A stretch of DNA of 64,000 nucleotides, taken from contig MIAG01000009.1 of assembly GCA_001829005.1 (NCBI GenBank), positions 603 to 64,602 of the forward strand, read 5' to 3'. This DNA comes from Sphingobacteriia bacterium RIFOXYC2_FULL_35_18 (GTDB lineage: Bacteria > Bacteroidota > Bacteroidia > Chitinophagales > Chitinophagaceae). This document shows, in pieces, positions 52,267 through 61,979 of this stretch; position 1 is the first letter of the stretch, and each line of letters opens with the position of its first letter. Position numbers and translations under genes: made by a program. The notes beneath the pieces are model-generated. The model searched no databases, was not told the origin of the DNA, and worked only from the letters and a program-made list of their open reading frames with translations.

Positions 52267-54144
52267 TTATGAAGGAGAAAGGGTGAAATGTAAAGTCAAG
52301 CCCTTATCGGTATCAGATTCAGCAAAAATATTTCCACCATGTTTGTCTATGATTCTTTTTACAATTGCTAAGCCTAAACCGTTTCCTTCAAACTTGCTAT
52401 GATAGCGTTTGAATGGAGTAAACAAGGTTTTCATTTGCTCTTCGTTTAATCCAACGCCATTGTCTTTAACGAAATAATAAATTTGTCCTTCTTTTTTATA
52501 AGAGCCAATTTCAATTTCTGGTATCTTTTTTTTAGAAGAATATTTAAGGGCATTAGATATTAAATTGTTGAATAACTGTTTAACTGCGCCTTCATTTGCT
52601 TTTGCATCTGGTAGGTCATGAATGCTCAATTGACCTGTGAAATTGGGTGGTAATTGTTGTTTACAAATATCCTGTACAATTTCATTAATATTTACACTTG
52701 ATTTTTCTAATGCTTGTGTGCCTAATCTTGAAAATGCCAATAAGTCTTGTGTCAATGTTTTCATGCTTACAATGGTTGTTCTAACCATTTGAAGGAATTC
52801 TTTATTCTCCTCATTTAAGCTACTAGGGTCTACTAAATCTACAACAGTCAATATTTTATTGATGGGAGAGTTTAAGTCGTGGGCAGCAATGGATGAAAAT
52901 GCTTTAATATCTTCTATTTTTCTGATTTCATCTGTAATATCTGTGATACTAACCACATAAGCATCACTAGTTCCTTCTTCATTAAAGAGTGCATTTGATT
53001 TTATATCTATAATTATTTTTTCCCCATCTTTTCGAATCACTTCTGTTTGATAATCTTCTTGAATACCTTGTTTTCTGTTTTTTAGTCTTTCCAAAAATAT
53101 GGCTCTTCTATCTTGCGGGATAATCATTTCAACAACCACACTACCAACTAATTCTTCTTCTGAATAACCTAAGATTGTACAATAACTGGGATTGCAATAA
53201 ACTACTTTCCCGTTATAGTCTATGCTAGCAACACCTTCTCTTAGGGAAGCAACCAGTTTTTTAAATTTCTTTTCACTTTCTGCAAGTTGATGCTCTAAAA
53301 TAATACTTGCTTTTTGTTTATTATTAAGAAGGTTTGCATAAAAATAGACAAGAATAAAAATGACCAGTGTAAAAATAATAGTATGTAATTCAATGCCTAT
53401 TTCGGTACTATACAACCCTTTCTTCTCGCCTACAATTCTTAAATAACCAAGAAATGGCGGAAATACGAGCATGAAAAAAGATACTCTCCTTAATAGAGCA
53501 CTACCCTCTAAAATTGAAGCAAAAAGTTTGGGCATTCCATGCATGATATTGCATAAGAATAGGGACACACTTAATAAAAGGAATACAATTGCGGTACTTA
53601 AAGCAATGGTTGAAACACCTTCTACTCTATAAGCAGAATCTCTTCCATACAAGTAACCCAAAACAGAACTATAGCCAATAGCAAAAACAATAATGCTTAA
53701 CAGTTGTCTGAAATTTAGAACCCATTTATTTTGAGAATGAGAACTAATCATAATACTCCCACTTAATACAAATAAAACAGCAGTAGTAGGAGCTAAATGT
53801 GAGTTGATATAACTTGATTCAACTTTGTGTTGAAAAATAAAATGATCGAATCTTAAAATCTCTAAAGAAAAAAAATCGGCTAAACTGTGCAAAATACCCA
53901 CTAGTAAAACAAAAATGCCCAAAAAAATTGTTTTGTTATTGGCCTTTTCTTCTTTATAAAAATTTAGCCACAAGCCTGCTGCAATGAATGTGATTGCAGT
54001 GAGTGGATTCATGGAAGTGATGTCACTGGAAAAACTCTTTAATAATGTGATGTCAAATTGCCATCCGATTAGGTTAAAAAAACCAATGGTTATAATGAGT
54101 ATTCCACTTGCACGTATATATTTAATTCTGTAATTATGAAACAT
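52267..54144 (-). CDS. Membrane-bound PAS sensor histidine kinase
   Basis: This is a 625-residue kinase. The N-terminal membrane part has about seven helices (residues 10-270). Next come a short coiled coil, a PAS domain (about 285-405, SLREGVASIDYNGKVVYCNPSYCTILGYSEEEL), and a HisKA dimerisation domain with the phospho-acceptor His in SSIAAHDLNSPINKIL near residue 415. The ATPase domain has FNNLISNALKYSS, DNGVGL and GNGLGLAIVKRI. No response regulator lies next to it. It is read opposite to the glycan genes and may sense an unrelated signal. Confidence 0.93.
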   Translation of the reverse strand: MFHNYRIKYIRASGILIITIGFFNLIGWQFDITLLKSFSSDITSMNPLTAITFIAAGLWLNFYKEEKANNKTIFLGIFVLLVGILHSLADFFSLEILRFDHFIFQHKVESSYINSHLAPTTAVLFVLSGSIMISSHSQNKWVLNFRQLLSIIVFAIGYSSVLGYLYGRDSAYRVEGVSTIALSTAIVFLLLSVSLFLCNIMHGMPKLFASILEGSALLRRVSFFMLVFPPFLGYLRIVGEKKGLYSTEIGIELHTIIFTLVIFILVYFYANLLNNKQKASIILEHQLAESEKKFKKLVASLREGVASIDYNGKVVYCNPSYCTILGYSEEELVGSVVVEMIIPQDRRAIFLERLKNRKQGIQEDYQTEVIRKDGEKIIIDIKSNALFNEEGTSDAYVVSITDITDEIRKIEDIKAFSSIAAHDLNSPINKILTVVDLVDPSSLNEENKEFLQMVRTTIVSMKTLTQDLLAFSRLGTQALEKSSVNINEIVQDICKQQLPPNFTGQLSIHDLPDAKANEGAVKQLFNNLISNALKYSSKKKIPEIEIGSYKKEGQIYYFVKDNGVGLNEEQMKTLFTPFKRYHSKFEGNGLGLAIVKRIIDKHGGNIFAESDTDKGLTLHFTLSPS

Positions 54145-54290
54145 AATTAATTAATAGGGGGTGATCTGTTTCACATTAAAAATTAATTAAAAGGTGGAAC
54201 ATTGTTTATTCATTCCTTCTAAAAAGACTTTTTACTATAACAACAACCATAAATTTAGTACTTTAATCAAAATAACCGTTAAAACGCAGT

Positions 54291-57200
54291 ATGAAGTCTT
54301 ATATATTCCTTGCTTTTTTCTTCCTGTTGTCTTGCGATCAAAAACGTCCACTCTTTAAGGAAATCAAGCCTGATAAATCAGGACTGATTTTTTCAAATAC
54401 CATAATCGAAACCCAAGAGCTAAACGTGCTCAATTATGAATATATCTATAACGGGGGCGGTGTGGGTATAGGAGATTTCAATAACGACAGTTTACCTGAT
54501 ATTTACTTTACTGGTAATCGAGTGCCCAATAAATTATTTTTAAACAAAGGCGATTTAACTTTTGAAGATATTACCCAAAAAGCAGGCGTTGATGGAAATG
54601 GGAAATGGAGTAAAGGAGCCAGTATTATTGATATCAATAACGATGGGTTAATGGATATTTATGTTTGTTCAGCAGTCTTGCCCGACAGCAATAAAAGAAA
54701 AAATTTGCTCTATATTAATCAAGGATTAAATAAAGAAACAGGTGTTCCAGAGTTTAAAGATCAAGCAGCAGAATATGGATTAGCAGATGCTTCAAATACC
54801 CATATGGCTGCTTTTTTTGATTATGATAACGACCAAGATGTAGACGTTTATTTATTGATCAATGATTTAGATGGAACTTACCCCAATGAGTTTAGGCCCA
54901 TAAGGAAAGATGGAAGTTGGCCTAATACAGACAAGTTGTTCCAAAATAATTTTGATTCCCTTTTAGGACATCCGGTATTCAAAGATGTTTCTAAGCAAGC
55001 AGGCATTTTGATTGAAGGACATGGTTTGGGTATCAGCATTGCAGATATTAACCAAGACGGGTATAAAGACATTTATGTGAGCAATGATTATTTATCAAAT
55101 AATGTGCTTTATATCAATAATCAAAATGGCACTTTTACCGATCAATGTGCTCGTTATTTAAAACATACCAGCAAAAACGCTATGGGCAATGATATTGCTG
55201 ATATCAACAACGATGGATTAGCAGATATTATTGAAACAGATATGATGCCTGCAGATCATTATCGGCAAAAAATGATGCACTCCGATATTAGTTATCAAAC
55301 ATTTCAAAATAGTGATCGATATGAATATATTTACCAGTATCCCAGAAATACGCTACAACTGAACCAAGGATTTCTTCCAAATGGATATGATTCTATTTCA
55401 AGACCAGCATTTAGTGAAATTGCATATTTCAGTGGGGTGGCGCATACCGATTGGAGTTGGGCACCTCTTTTAATGGATATGGATAACGATGGATTTAAAG
55501 ACTTGTTTGTAACGAACGGTTTGCCTAAAGACATGTCTGATAAAGACTTTATGGCTTATAGGCAAAACGCAGTAGCCAATGCTCCACTAGAAGAAGTGCT
55601 TAGACAGTTACCAGAGGTCAAAATCAGTAATTATGCATTTAAGAATAATGGCGATTTGCATTTTACTGATCAATCAAAAGAATGGGGAATTAATAGCCCT
55701 AGTTTTTCAGCAGGAATGGCTTATGCCGATTTAGACAAAGATGGAGATTTGGATTTGGTTATTAATAATACCAATATGCCAGCTACATTGTTAGAAAATA
55801 CCCAACAACAACAACAAGAGCACGACAATTATCTAAGAATATTGCTAAGTGGTACACCGCAAAATAAAATGGCGCTAGGCGCATGGGTACATCTCTATGC
55901 AAAAGGTCAGCATCAAGTAATGGAATATTCTCCCTACCGTGGGTATCTTTCTAGTGTTGAACAAGCGATACATTTTGGTGTAGGAAAACAAACAATACTA
56001 GATTCAATAAGAGTCATATGGCCCGATGGTAAGTCTACCCTTAAAACCAATATTCAAGCAAATCAACAATTAAAATTTGAGTATTCATCTGCTTTAGATT
56101 CAGGGGGATTAGAGCCGTCTATTCGCGTTGAATCGTTCTTGAAAGATATTACCCAAAACGCAGGAATCAATTATGGTTTTTCAGAAGTAGATTTTATAGA
56201 TTTTGATATTCAAAGACTCTTGCTGCATAAGCTTACCCAATATGGGCCCTCCTTAGCAACGGGTGATTTAAATGGAGATGGGCTAGATGATATTGTATCA
56301 GGTGGAGGATCCCCTTTTCACGCATCCATTTTTTTTCAATCAGCCAATGGGAAATTTGTTCGAAAATTTTTGCCAGGAAATAATAACCCACAGTTGCAAG
56401 ATGATGCAGGAATACTATTAATAGATGCGGATAAAGACGGCGACTTAGATTTGTTCATCGTATCTGGTGGTGCAGAAAATCAACCCCAAACAAAAGCATA
56501 TGCCGACCATTTCTATTTGAATGATGGGAAAGGAAATTTTTCTGAATTGGAAACCGATTTTACCAATAATCGAGCTACAAAGAGTACAGTTGTTGCTGCA
56601 GATTATGATTTAGATGGAGACCTCGATTTATTTATTGGAGGAAGAGTAATACCAGGCCGATATCCAATGCCAACAAGTAGTTTTATTTATCAAAATAACT
56701 CGCAAAAAGGTCAAGTTCAATTTACAGATGTAACGAATAAAGTAGCACCAGAATTGGTAAATATTGGTATGGTAACAGCAGCAATTTGGTCTGATGCAGA
56801 TTCGGATGGGAAAATGGATTTGATAATAACCAAAGAGTGGGGAAGTATTGATGTATTCAAAAATGATGGAATCAAATTGACCAAATTAAAAACTTCATTA
56901 GATACATTCAAAGGGTGGTGGAACAGTATTGTATCGGCTGATATGGATAACGATGGCGACCTAGATTATATAGCTGGTAATTTCGGAACCAATTCATTTC
57001 TGCATGCTTCCAATGAAGAGCCCTTGAATGTATATGCAAAAGACTTTGATAATAATTTTAGTTTAGATGTAATTTTTAGTCATTGGATAGTTGATCAAGT
57101 AGGAGGAGTAAAAAAAGAATTTCCTTTAGCAGGTAGAGATTTATTGTTAAGAGAAATGAGTGTTATGAAGGAACGATTTCCTAATTATGCTGGGTATGCT

Positions 57201-57836
57201 AAAACCGATATGAAACAATTACTAACTGCAGATCAATTGAAAGATGCATATAGGGCTAGTGTAAATTATTTGCCAACAAGCTGGATAGAAAATAAAGGGA
57301 AATTTAATTTTGAAATCCATGAACTACCAACAGCAATTCAGTTGGCGCCTATTTTTGGAATCCTGCCCAAGGATGTTAACAACGATGGCTGGGTTGATTT
57401 AATTTTTACCGGTAATGAATATGCAATGTCGCCTTATTTAGGAAGACAAGATGCTTTAAACGGAATGGTATTATTGAATCTTGGTAAAGGAAATTTTAAA
57501 TCTTTATCTATTGCACAAAGTGGATTTTATACACCCGCAAATGGAAGATCATTAGCAGGACTGGTGGTGAATGGGCAAGCAGCTTTAGTGGCAGGTCAAA
57601 ACAGAGATTTCATGAAATTATTTCAGCAGACAGAAAATAGGGAACAGCCAATAAAAATACAGGATCAAGAAACATATGCAATGATCTATTTTAAAAATGG
57701 ATTTAAACGAAAGGAGGAATATCATTTTGGACAGGGCTTTTTGTCGCAATCATCCAGATTCTTGCTGCTTTTTCCCGAAATGAAATATGTAGATATTTTT
57801 TCTGGCACTAAAAAAACAAGAACCATACAACCTTAA
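54291..57836 (+). CDS. VCBS/FG-GAP repeat lipoprotein with ASPIC/UnbV domain
   Basis: This is a 1181-residue exported lipoprotein (signal MKSYIFLAFFFLLSCDQ). It holds many FG-GAP/VCBS blades with Ca-binding loops such as DFNNDSLPDIYFTG, DINQDGYKDIYVSN and DMDNDGFKDLFVTN. An ASPIC/UnbV segment near residues 520-600 contains YLSSVEQAIHFGVGKQ...IRVIWPDGK. A second set of blades fills the C-terminal half. It forms one or two beta-propellers at the cell surface. Proteins of this kind sit beside SusCD pairs and haloperoxidase-like partners in Bacteroidota; their molecular task is not settled. The next gene follows four bases after the stop. Confidence 0.88.
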   Translation: MKSYIFLAFFFLLSCDQKRPLFKEIKPDKSGLIFSNTIIETQELNVLNYEYIYNGGGVGIGDFNNDSLPDIYFTGNRVPNKLFLNKGDLTFEDITQKAGVDGNGKWSKGASIIDINNDGLMDIYVCSAVLPDSNKRKNLLYINQGLNKETGVPEFKDQAAEYGLADASNTHMAAFFDYDNDQDVDVYLLINDLDGTYPNEFRPIRKDGSWPNTDKLFQNNFDSLLGHPVFKDVSKQAGILIEGHGLGISIADINQDGYKDIYVSNDYLSNNVLYINNQNGTFTDQCARYLKHTSKNAMGNDIADINNDGLADIIETDMMPADHYRQKMMHSDISYQTFQNSDRYEYIYQYPRNTLQLNQGFLPNGYDSISRPAFSEIAYFSGVAHTDWSWAPLLMDMDNDGFKDLFVTNGLPKDMSDKDFMAYRQNAVANAPLEEVLRQLPEVKISNYAFKNNGDLHFTDQSKEWGINSPSFSAGMAYADLDKDGDLDLVINNTNMPATLLENTQQQQQEHDNYLRILLSGTPQNKMALGAWVHLYAKGQHQVMEYSPYRGYLSSVEQAIHFGVGKQTILDSIRVIWPDGKSTLKTNIQANQQLKFEYSSALDSGGLEPSIRVESFLKDITQNAGINYGFSEVDFIDFDIQRLLLHKLTQYGPSLATGDLNGDGLDDIVSGGGSPFHASIFFQSANGKFVRKFLPGNNNPQLQDDAGILLIDADKDGDLDLFIVSGGAENQPQTKAYADHFYLNDGKGNFSELETDFTNNRATKSTVVAADYDLDGDLDLFIGGRVIPGRYPMPTSSFIYQNNSQKGQVQFTDVTNKVAPELVNIGMVTAAIWSDADSDGKMDLIITKEWGSIDVFKNDGIKLTKLKTSLDTFKGWWNSIVSADMDNDGDLDYIAGNFGTNSFLHASNEEPLNVYAKDFDNNFSLDVIFSHWIVDQVGGVKKEFPLAGRDLLLREMSVMKERFPNYAGYAKTDMKQLLTADQLKDAYRASVNYLPTSWIENKGKFNFEIHELPTAIQLAPIFGILPKDVNNDGWVDLIFTGNEYAMSPYLGRQDALNGMVLLNLGKGNFKSLSIAQSGFYTPANGRSLAGLVVNGQAALVAGQNRDFMKLFQQTENREQPIKIQDQETYAMIYFKNGFKRKEEYHFGQGFLSQSSRFLLLFPEMKYVDIFSGTKKTRTIQP

Positions 57837-57840
57837 TAAA

Positions 57841-59172
57841 ATGAAAGCATTCCTAAAAAATCAACAATTGTTTTTGGTGATACTTATTGCAGTTTTTTTC
57901 GGTTGTAAAACGGAAAAAGTGAAAACCTATTTAGGGGCTGAACTGCAAAATTTTTGTGTTCAGCAACTAACTGATGTGATTGTGTACGATATCAATAATC
58001 CACCTGTTGCTGGAAGGATGTATGCATACAGCAATTTGGCTTTTTATGAAGCCCTTCGTCCAATGAATTCAGGCTATGAAAGTCTACTTCCTAAATTAAA
58101 AGGATTTTCGAGTATCAATCAATTCAATACATCTTTGAAGATAGATTATCCATTTTCTGCAGGTATTGCTTTCATGAAAGTGGCAGAGGCATTGGTTTTT
58201 TCTAAAGATAGTATCCAAAAAAGCAGGGCACTATTGATCAAAAACTTTGCACATCTTGAATCAACTATTCAAACAGCTTCTATTGAATGGGGAGAAAAAG
58301 TTGCTGCTATTATATTGGAACGTGCATCAAAAGATGGGTATAAAATTACAAGAGGCATGCCTAAATTTAGTGTGTTAAAAGAAACAGGAATTTGGCAACA
58401 AACACCCCCAGATTATGAAGAAGCAATTGAACCCAATTGGAGATATATAAAACCAATGTTGCTAGATTCAGCCTCGCAGTTTAAACCAGTGAGGCCGCCT
58501 GCTTTCTCCATGCAGCCCAATAGCCCCTACTATAAAGAAGTTAAAGAACTATTTGCAATGAGTAAAACTTTAACCGAAGAACAAAAAACAATCGCCCGTT
58601 ATTGGGATGACAACCCATTTGTTTCTGAGCACAAAGGACATTTAACTTATGCGAATAAAAAAACAACACCAGTAGGTCATTGGATGGGAATCACGATTAT
58701 TCTAGCCAATCAATCAAAAAAGACTGAGTTGGATATTGCTAAAGCGTTTGCATTAACTTCTCTTGCCATATTTGATGGATTCATTTCAACTTGGGAAGAA
58801 AAGTTCACTAGTAAAACCGTAAGACCAATTACGGTGATTCGGGAAAATATAGAGTCGGAGTGGAACCCTTATTTACAAACTCCTCCTTTTCCAGAGTATA
58901 CCAGCGGACACAGTGTTATTTCAGCTGCTGCAGCAACTGTGCTGTCCAATGTTTTTGGATCGAATACTCCATTTACTGATACCACGGAGTTAAAATACCT
59001 TGGAATGAAAAGGTCATTTTCTTCTATTAAAGCTGCAGCCAATGAAGTAAGTATGAGTAGAATGTATGGAGGAATTCATTATCGCGCTGCAATCGAAAAT
59101 GGGCAAAAACAAGGGGAGCAAATTGGGAGTTATTATAATACTGTATTTTTGCCTCATGATTCAGGTAACTAA
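57841..59172 (+). CDS. Vanadium-dependent haloperoxidase-family lipoprotein (PAP2 fold)
   Basis: This 443-residue exported lipoprotein (Cys in FFGCKTEK) has the three PAP2/VCPO phosphate- or vanadate-binding motifs: KFTSKTVRPI near residue 320, PEYTSGHSVISAA near 350, and SRMYGGIHYRAAIENG near 403. Members of this group in Bacteroidota usually accompany the VCBS/ASPIC protein found immediately upstream, and many lack halogenating activity and may be phosphatases. It overlaps the QueD-like gene by 17 bases. Function is therefore inferred only to the level of the fold. Confidence 0.88.
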   Translation: MKAFLKNQQLFLVILIAVFFGCKTEKVKTYLGAELQNFCVQQLTDVIVYDINNPPVAGRMYAYSNLAFYEALRPMNSGYESLLPKLKGFSSINQFNTSLKIDYPFSAGIAFMKVAEALVFSKDSIQKSRALLIKNFAHLESTIQTASIEWGEKVAAIILERASKDGYKITRGMPKFSVLKETGIWQQTPPDYEEAIEPNWRYIKPMLLDSASQFKPVRPPAFSMQPNSPYYKEVKELFAMSKTLTEEQKTIARYWDDNPFVSEHKGHLTYANKKTTPVGHWMGITIILANQSKKTELDIAKAFALTSLAIFDGFISTWEEKFTSKTVRPITVIRENIESEWNPYLQTPPFPEYTSGHSVISAAAATVLSNVFGSNTPFTDTTELKYLGMKRSFSSIKAAANEVSMSRMYGGIHYRAAIENGQKQGEQIGSYYNTVFLPHDSGN

Positions 59173-59590
59173 AATATTTAGATTCGAAACAGCGCATGCC
59201 ATACACGGCTATAATGGACATTGCAGAAATATTCATGGGCATTCTTATGTATTGCATGTAACTGTGGGTTCAGACGCAGATGATATGGCTTATTTACCCA
59301 AACCCGGTTTTGTAATAGACTTTAAAGACCTTAAAAAAATTGTAAATAGGATTATTGTAGAGCAGTTAGATCATCGACTGATTTTATCACAAGATTTTTT
59401 AGCAGAACATCCCCATGCAGCTGCATCCGAAAATTTAATTATCTGGGAGATGGAACCTACAGCCGAAAACATCTTACTTTATATACGCAATGTTTTATTA
59501 GCTGAACTGCCAAATGAAATCAAATTAAGAAAATTGAAAATTTACGAAACCAGTGACTCCTATGCTGAGTGGCTTAATCAAATAATATGA
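59156..59590 (+). CDS. 6-pyruvoyl-tetrahydropterin synthase / QueD-like protein
   Basis: This is a 144-residue protein of the PTPS fold. The active site reads FETAHAIHGYNGHCRNIHGHSYVLHV (residues 9-34), with the zinc-binding His and the catalytic Cys, followed by LDHRLIL near 79 and the C-terminal KIYETSDSYAEW. It either makes 6-carboxytetrahydropterin for queuosine or a related pterin. The correct start is ATG 59156, inside the end of the haloperoxidase gene; an upstream ATG at 59066 would add 30 residues not found in the family. It overlaps the next gene by four bases (ATGA). Confidence 0.9.
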   Translation: MIQVTKIFRFETAHAIHGYNGHCRNIHGHSYVLHVTVGSDADDMAYLPKPGFVIDFKDLKKIVNRIIVEQLDHRLILSQDFLAEHPHAAASENLIIWEMEPTAENILLYIRNVLLAELPNEIKLRKLKIYETSDSYAEWLNQII

Positions 59591-60939
59591 ATCGAAAAAA
59601 TTTTCTTCAAAAAACAGCAATGGCATCTAGTGCTTTTGTGCTGTCTTCTTCTATTTTAATGGCTAAAACGAATGCCAATAAAGTAAAAATTGTGTTGATT
59701 GGAACTGGCCTTCGAGGACAAAATCATTTAGATCTTTTATTGCGTAGAGAAGATGTGGACTTAACAGCCATTTGTGATATCAACGATAAAATGCTTTCTG
59801 CTGCTAAAGCAATGATTGAGAAGGCTGGTAAGAAAATGCCTAAAATTTATACAGGTAATACCCAGGCGTGGAAGGAAATGATTGTTAAGGAGAAACCAGA
59901 TGGAGTGGTGATTGCAACACCTTGGGAATTACATAAGGAAATGATCATTGAATCCTTACAGGCAGGTATTAAATATGTTGCTACTGAAGTAATGTTGGGA
60001 ATCACCTTACAAGATCATTGGGATGTAGTTAAAGCCGCAGAGCAATACAAGGGTCAGGTAATGATGCTCGAAAATGTGTGTTATAGAAGAGATGTGATGG
60101 CTGCTTTAAATATGGTACGCCAAGGGTTGTTTGGCGAAATCGTTCATTTACAAGGAGGTTATCAGCATGATTTAAGAGAAGTGAAATTTAATGATGGAGT
60201 AAGGCCTTATGGTGGAGGTGTAGAGTTTGGTGAAAAGGGATTTTCAGAAGCTTCTTGGAGAACCACGCATTCTGTGTACAGAGACGGAGATTTATATCCT
60301 ACACATGGTATTGGACCCATTGCACATTATATCAATATCAATAGAGGCAATCGATTTTTATCATTGTGTTCTTTTTCATCAAAAGCCAAAGGACTTCATG
60401 ACTTCGTTGTAAAAAAAGGCGGCTCCAATCACCCCAACGCAAAAGTGAAATTTAAATTAGGCGATGTGGTAACCACTTCAATTGATTGTTTTAATGGAGA
60501 AACCATACTGTTGCAACACGATACTAATTTACCAAGGCCGTATTCTTTGGGCTTTAGAGTACAAGGAACAGAAGGTATTTGGATGGACTTAAATAAATCT
60601 GTTTATATAGAAGGGAAATCACCAAAACCACATCAATGGGAATCGCAAAAAGAATGGTTTGATAAATACGATCATCCATTATGGGTAAGATGGAGCAAAG
60701 AAACTGCAGGTGCAGGGCATGGCGGGATGGACTTTTTTGTGATACATGCATTTATAGAGTCTATAAAAAATCAAACCCCCACTCCAATGGATGTATACGA
60801 TGCGGCAGCTTGGAGTGCCATTACACCACTGAGTGAACAGTCTATTGAGTTAGGAAATCAAACTGTTGAATTTCCAGATTTTACGGGTGGTCAATGGATG
60901 TATCGGAAGCCTGTTTTTGCTTTAAATGATCAATATTAA
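59587..60939 (+). CDS. GH109-like Gfo/Idh/MocA-family glycosidase
   Basis: This 450-residue NAD-binding protein begins with a Tat-like or Sec leader (MNRKNFLQKTAMASSAFVLSSS). The Rossmann motif IGTGLRGQNHLDLLLRREDVD (residues 38-58) and the segment YPTHGIGPIAHYININRGNRF near 240 are characteristic of GH109, the NAD-dependent alpha-N-acetylgalactosaminidases. Other oxidoreductases share the fold but not the latter segment. It is followed in the same operon by a kinase that could phosphorylate the released sugar and by a fucosidase, which supports a role in amino-sugar removal. Confidence 0.83.
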   Translation: MNRKNFLQKTAMASSAFVLSSSILMAKTNANKVKIVLIGTGLRGQNHLDLLLRREDVDLTAICDINDKMLSAAKAMIEKAGKKMPKIYTGNTQAWKEMIVKEKPDGVVIATPWELHKEMIIESLQAGIKYVATEVMLGITLQDHWDVVKAAEQYKGQVMMLENVCYRRDVMAALNMVRQGLFGEIVHLQGGYQHDLREVKFNDGVRPYGGGVEFGEKGFSEASWRTTHSVYRDGDLYPTHGIGPIAHYININRGNRFLSLCSFSSKAKGLHDFVVKKGGSNHPNAKVKFKLGDVVTTSIDCFNGETILLQHDTNLPRPYSLGFRVQGTEGIWMDLNKSVYIEGKSPKPHQWESQKEWFDKYDHPLWVRWSKETAGAGHGGMDFFVIHAFIESIKNQTPTPMDVYDAAAWSAITPLSEQSIELGNQTVEFPDFTGGQWMYRKPVFALNDQY

Positions 60940-61979
60940 TGATTACTGTTCTGCAAGCATTTGGTTTGTCAACCGATTCAGTGGTAGAGCCAATAACAAG
61001 TGGTATCATTAATAGTACCTGGAAGGTAAAATCTGAAAAGGGAAATTATATATTACAAAGAATCAATGATCTTGTTTTTGTAAATCCCGAAGACATTCAT
61101 GAGAATATTGCAGCAATTGCGCTGTATTTAAAGAAAAATTATCAGCATTATTTATTCCCTGCTCCAATTCTTTCTTTAGAGGGATCAGAGCTGGTACATA
61201 TTCTTGGGAAAGGGTACTATAGGCTGTTCCCTTTTATAGTAGGAACCCATACTATTAATGTTGTTGAGAATACTAAACAGGCATTTGAAGCGGCAGAACA
61301 GTTTGGAAGATTTACCGCTTATTTAGGAGGATTTGATATCACTAAATTAAAAGTAACCATTCCACATTTTCACGATCTAACATTTCGATACAAACAATTT
61401 CAGGAATCAATTCAAAATGGGAACGCCGAACGAGTAAAAGAAGAACAATCATTAATTACTCGATTGGTTAAATTAGATTACTTAGTAAAACAATATGGAG
61501 TAATTACCCAAAACCCCGCATTCAAGAAAAGGGTTACCCATCATGACACTAAAATAAGTAATGTATTGTTTAATGAGGAAAACAATGCAGTATGTATTAT
61601 CGATTTAGATACATTAATGCCAGGTTATTTTATTAGTGATGTGGGAGATATGATGAGAACCTATTTATGTCCTGTTTCAGAAAACGAGGAAGATTTGAGT
61701 AAGATAGTTGTGAGGCCATCTTTTTATTATGCAATTGTAGAAGGCTATTACAAAGAAATGAAAAATGAATTAACTGCTGAAGAGAAAAACTATTTCTTTT
61801 ATGCAGCACAGTTTATGATTTATATGCAGGCCATCAGATTTCTGACAGATTATTTTAACGACGATAAATACTATCAGATAGGGTATAAAACGCATAATTT
61901 AGTCAGGGCCATAAATCAAACTGTTTTATTTGAAAGGTTGATGGAACATGAAGTTGAATTCAAAAAAGTCAAATTATGA
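60939..61979 (+). CDS. Aminoglycoside-phosphotransferase-fold sugar kinase (NahK-like)
   Basis: This is a 346-residue kinase with the APH/choline-kinase fold: N-terminal lobe (ITSGIINSTWKVKSEKGNYILQRIN) and the catalytic Brenner motif THHDTKISNVLF near residue 200. The metal-binding IDLDTLMPGYFISDVGDMMRTY follows near 225. This layout matches N-acetylhexosamine 1-kinases. The stop of the upstream gene overlaps the start codon by one base, and the fucosidase overlaps its end by four. A product such as GalNAc-1-phosphate could be used by the locus GalT, as in the bifidobacterial lacto-N-biose route; this is inference. Confidence 0.8.
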   Translation: MITVLQAFGLSTDSVVEPITSGIINSTWKVKSEKGNYILQRINDLVFVNPEDIHENIAAIALYLKKNYQHYLFPAPILSLEGSELVHILGKGYYRLFPFIVGTHTINVVENTKQAFEAAEQFGRFTAYLGGFDITKLKVTIPHFHDLTFRYKQFQESIQNGNAERVKEEQSLITRLVKLDYLVKQYGVITQNPAFKKRVTHHDTKISNVLFNEENNAVCIIDLDTLMPGYFISDVGDMMRTYLCPVSENEEDLSKIVVRPSFYYAIVEGYYKEMKNELTAEEKNYFFYAAQFMIYMQAIRFLTDYFNDDKYYQIGYKTHNLVRAINQTVLFERLMEHEVEFKKVKL

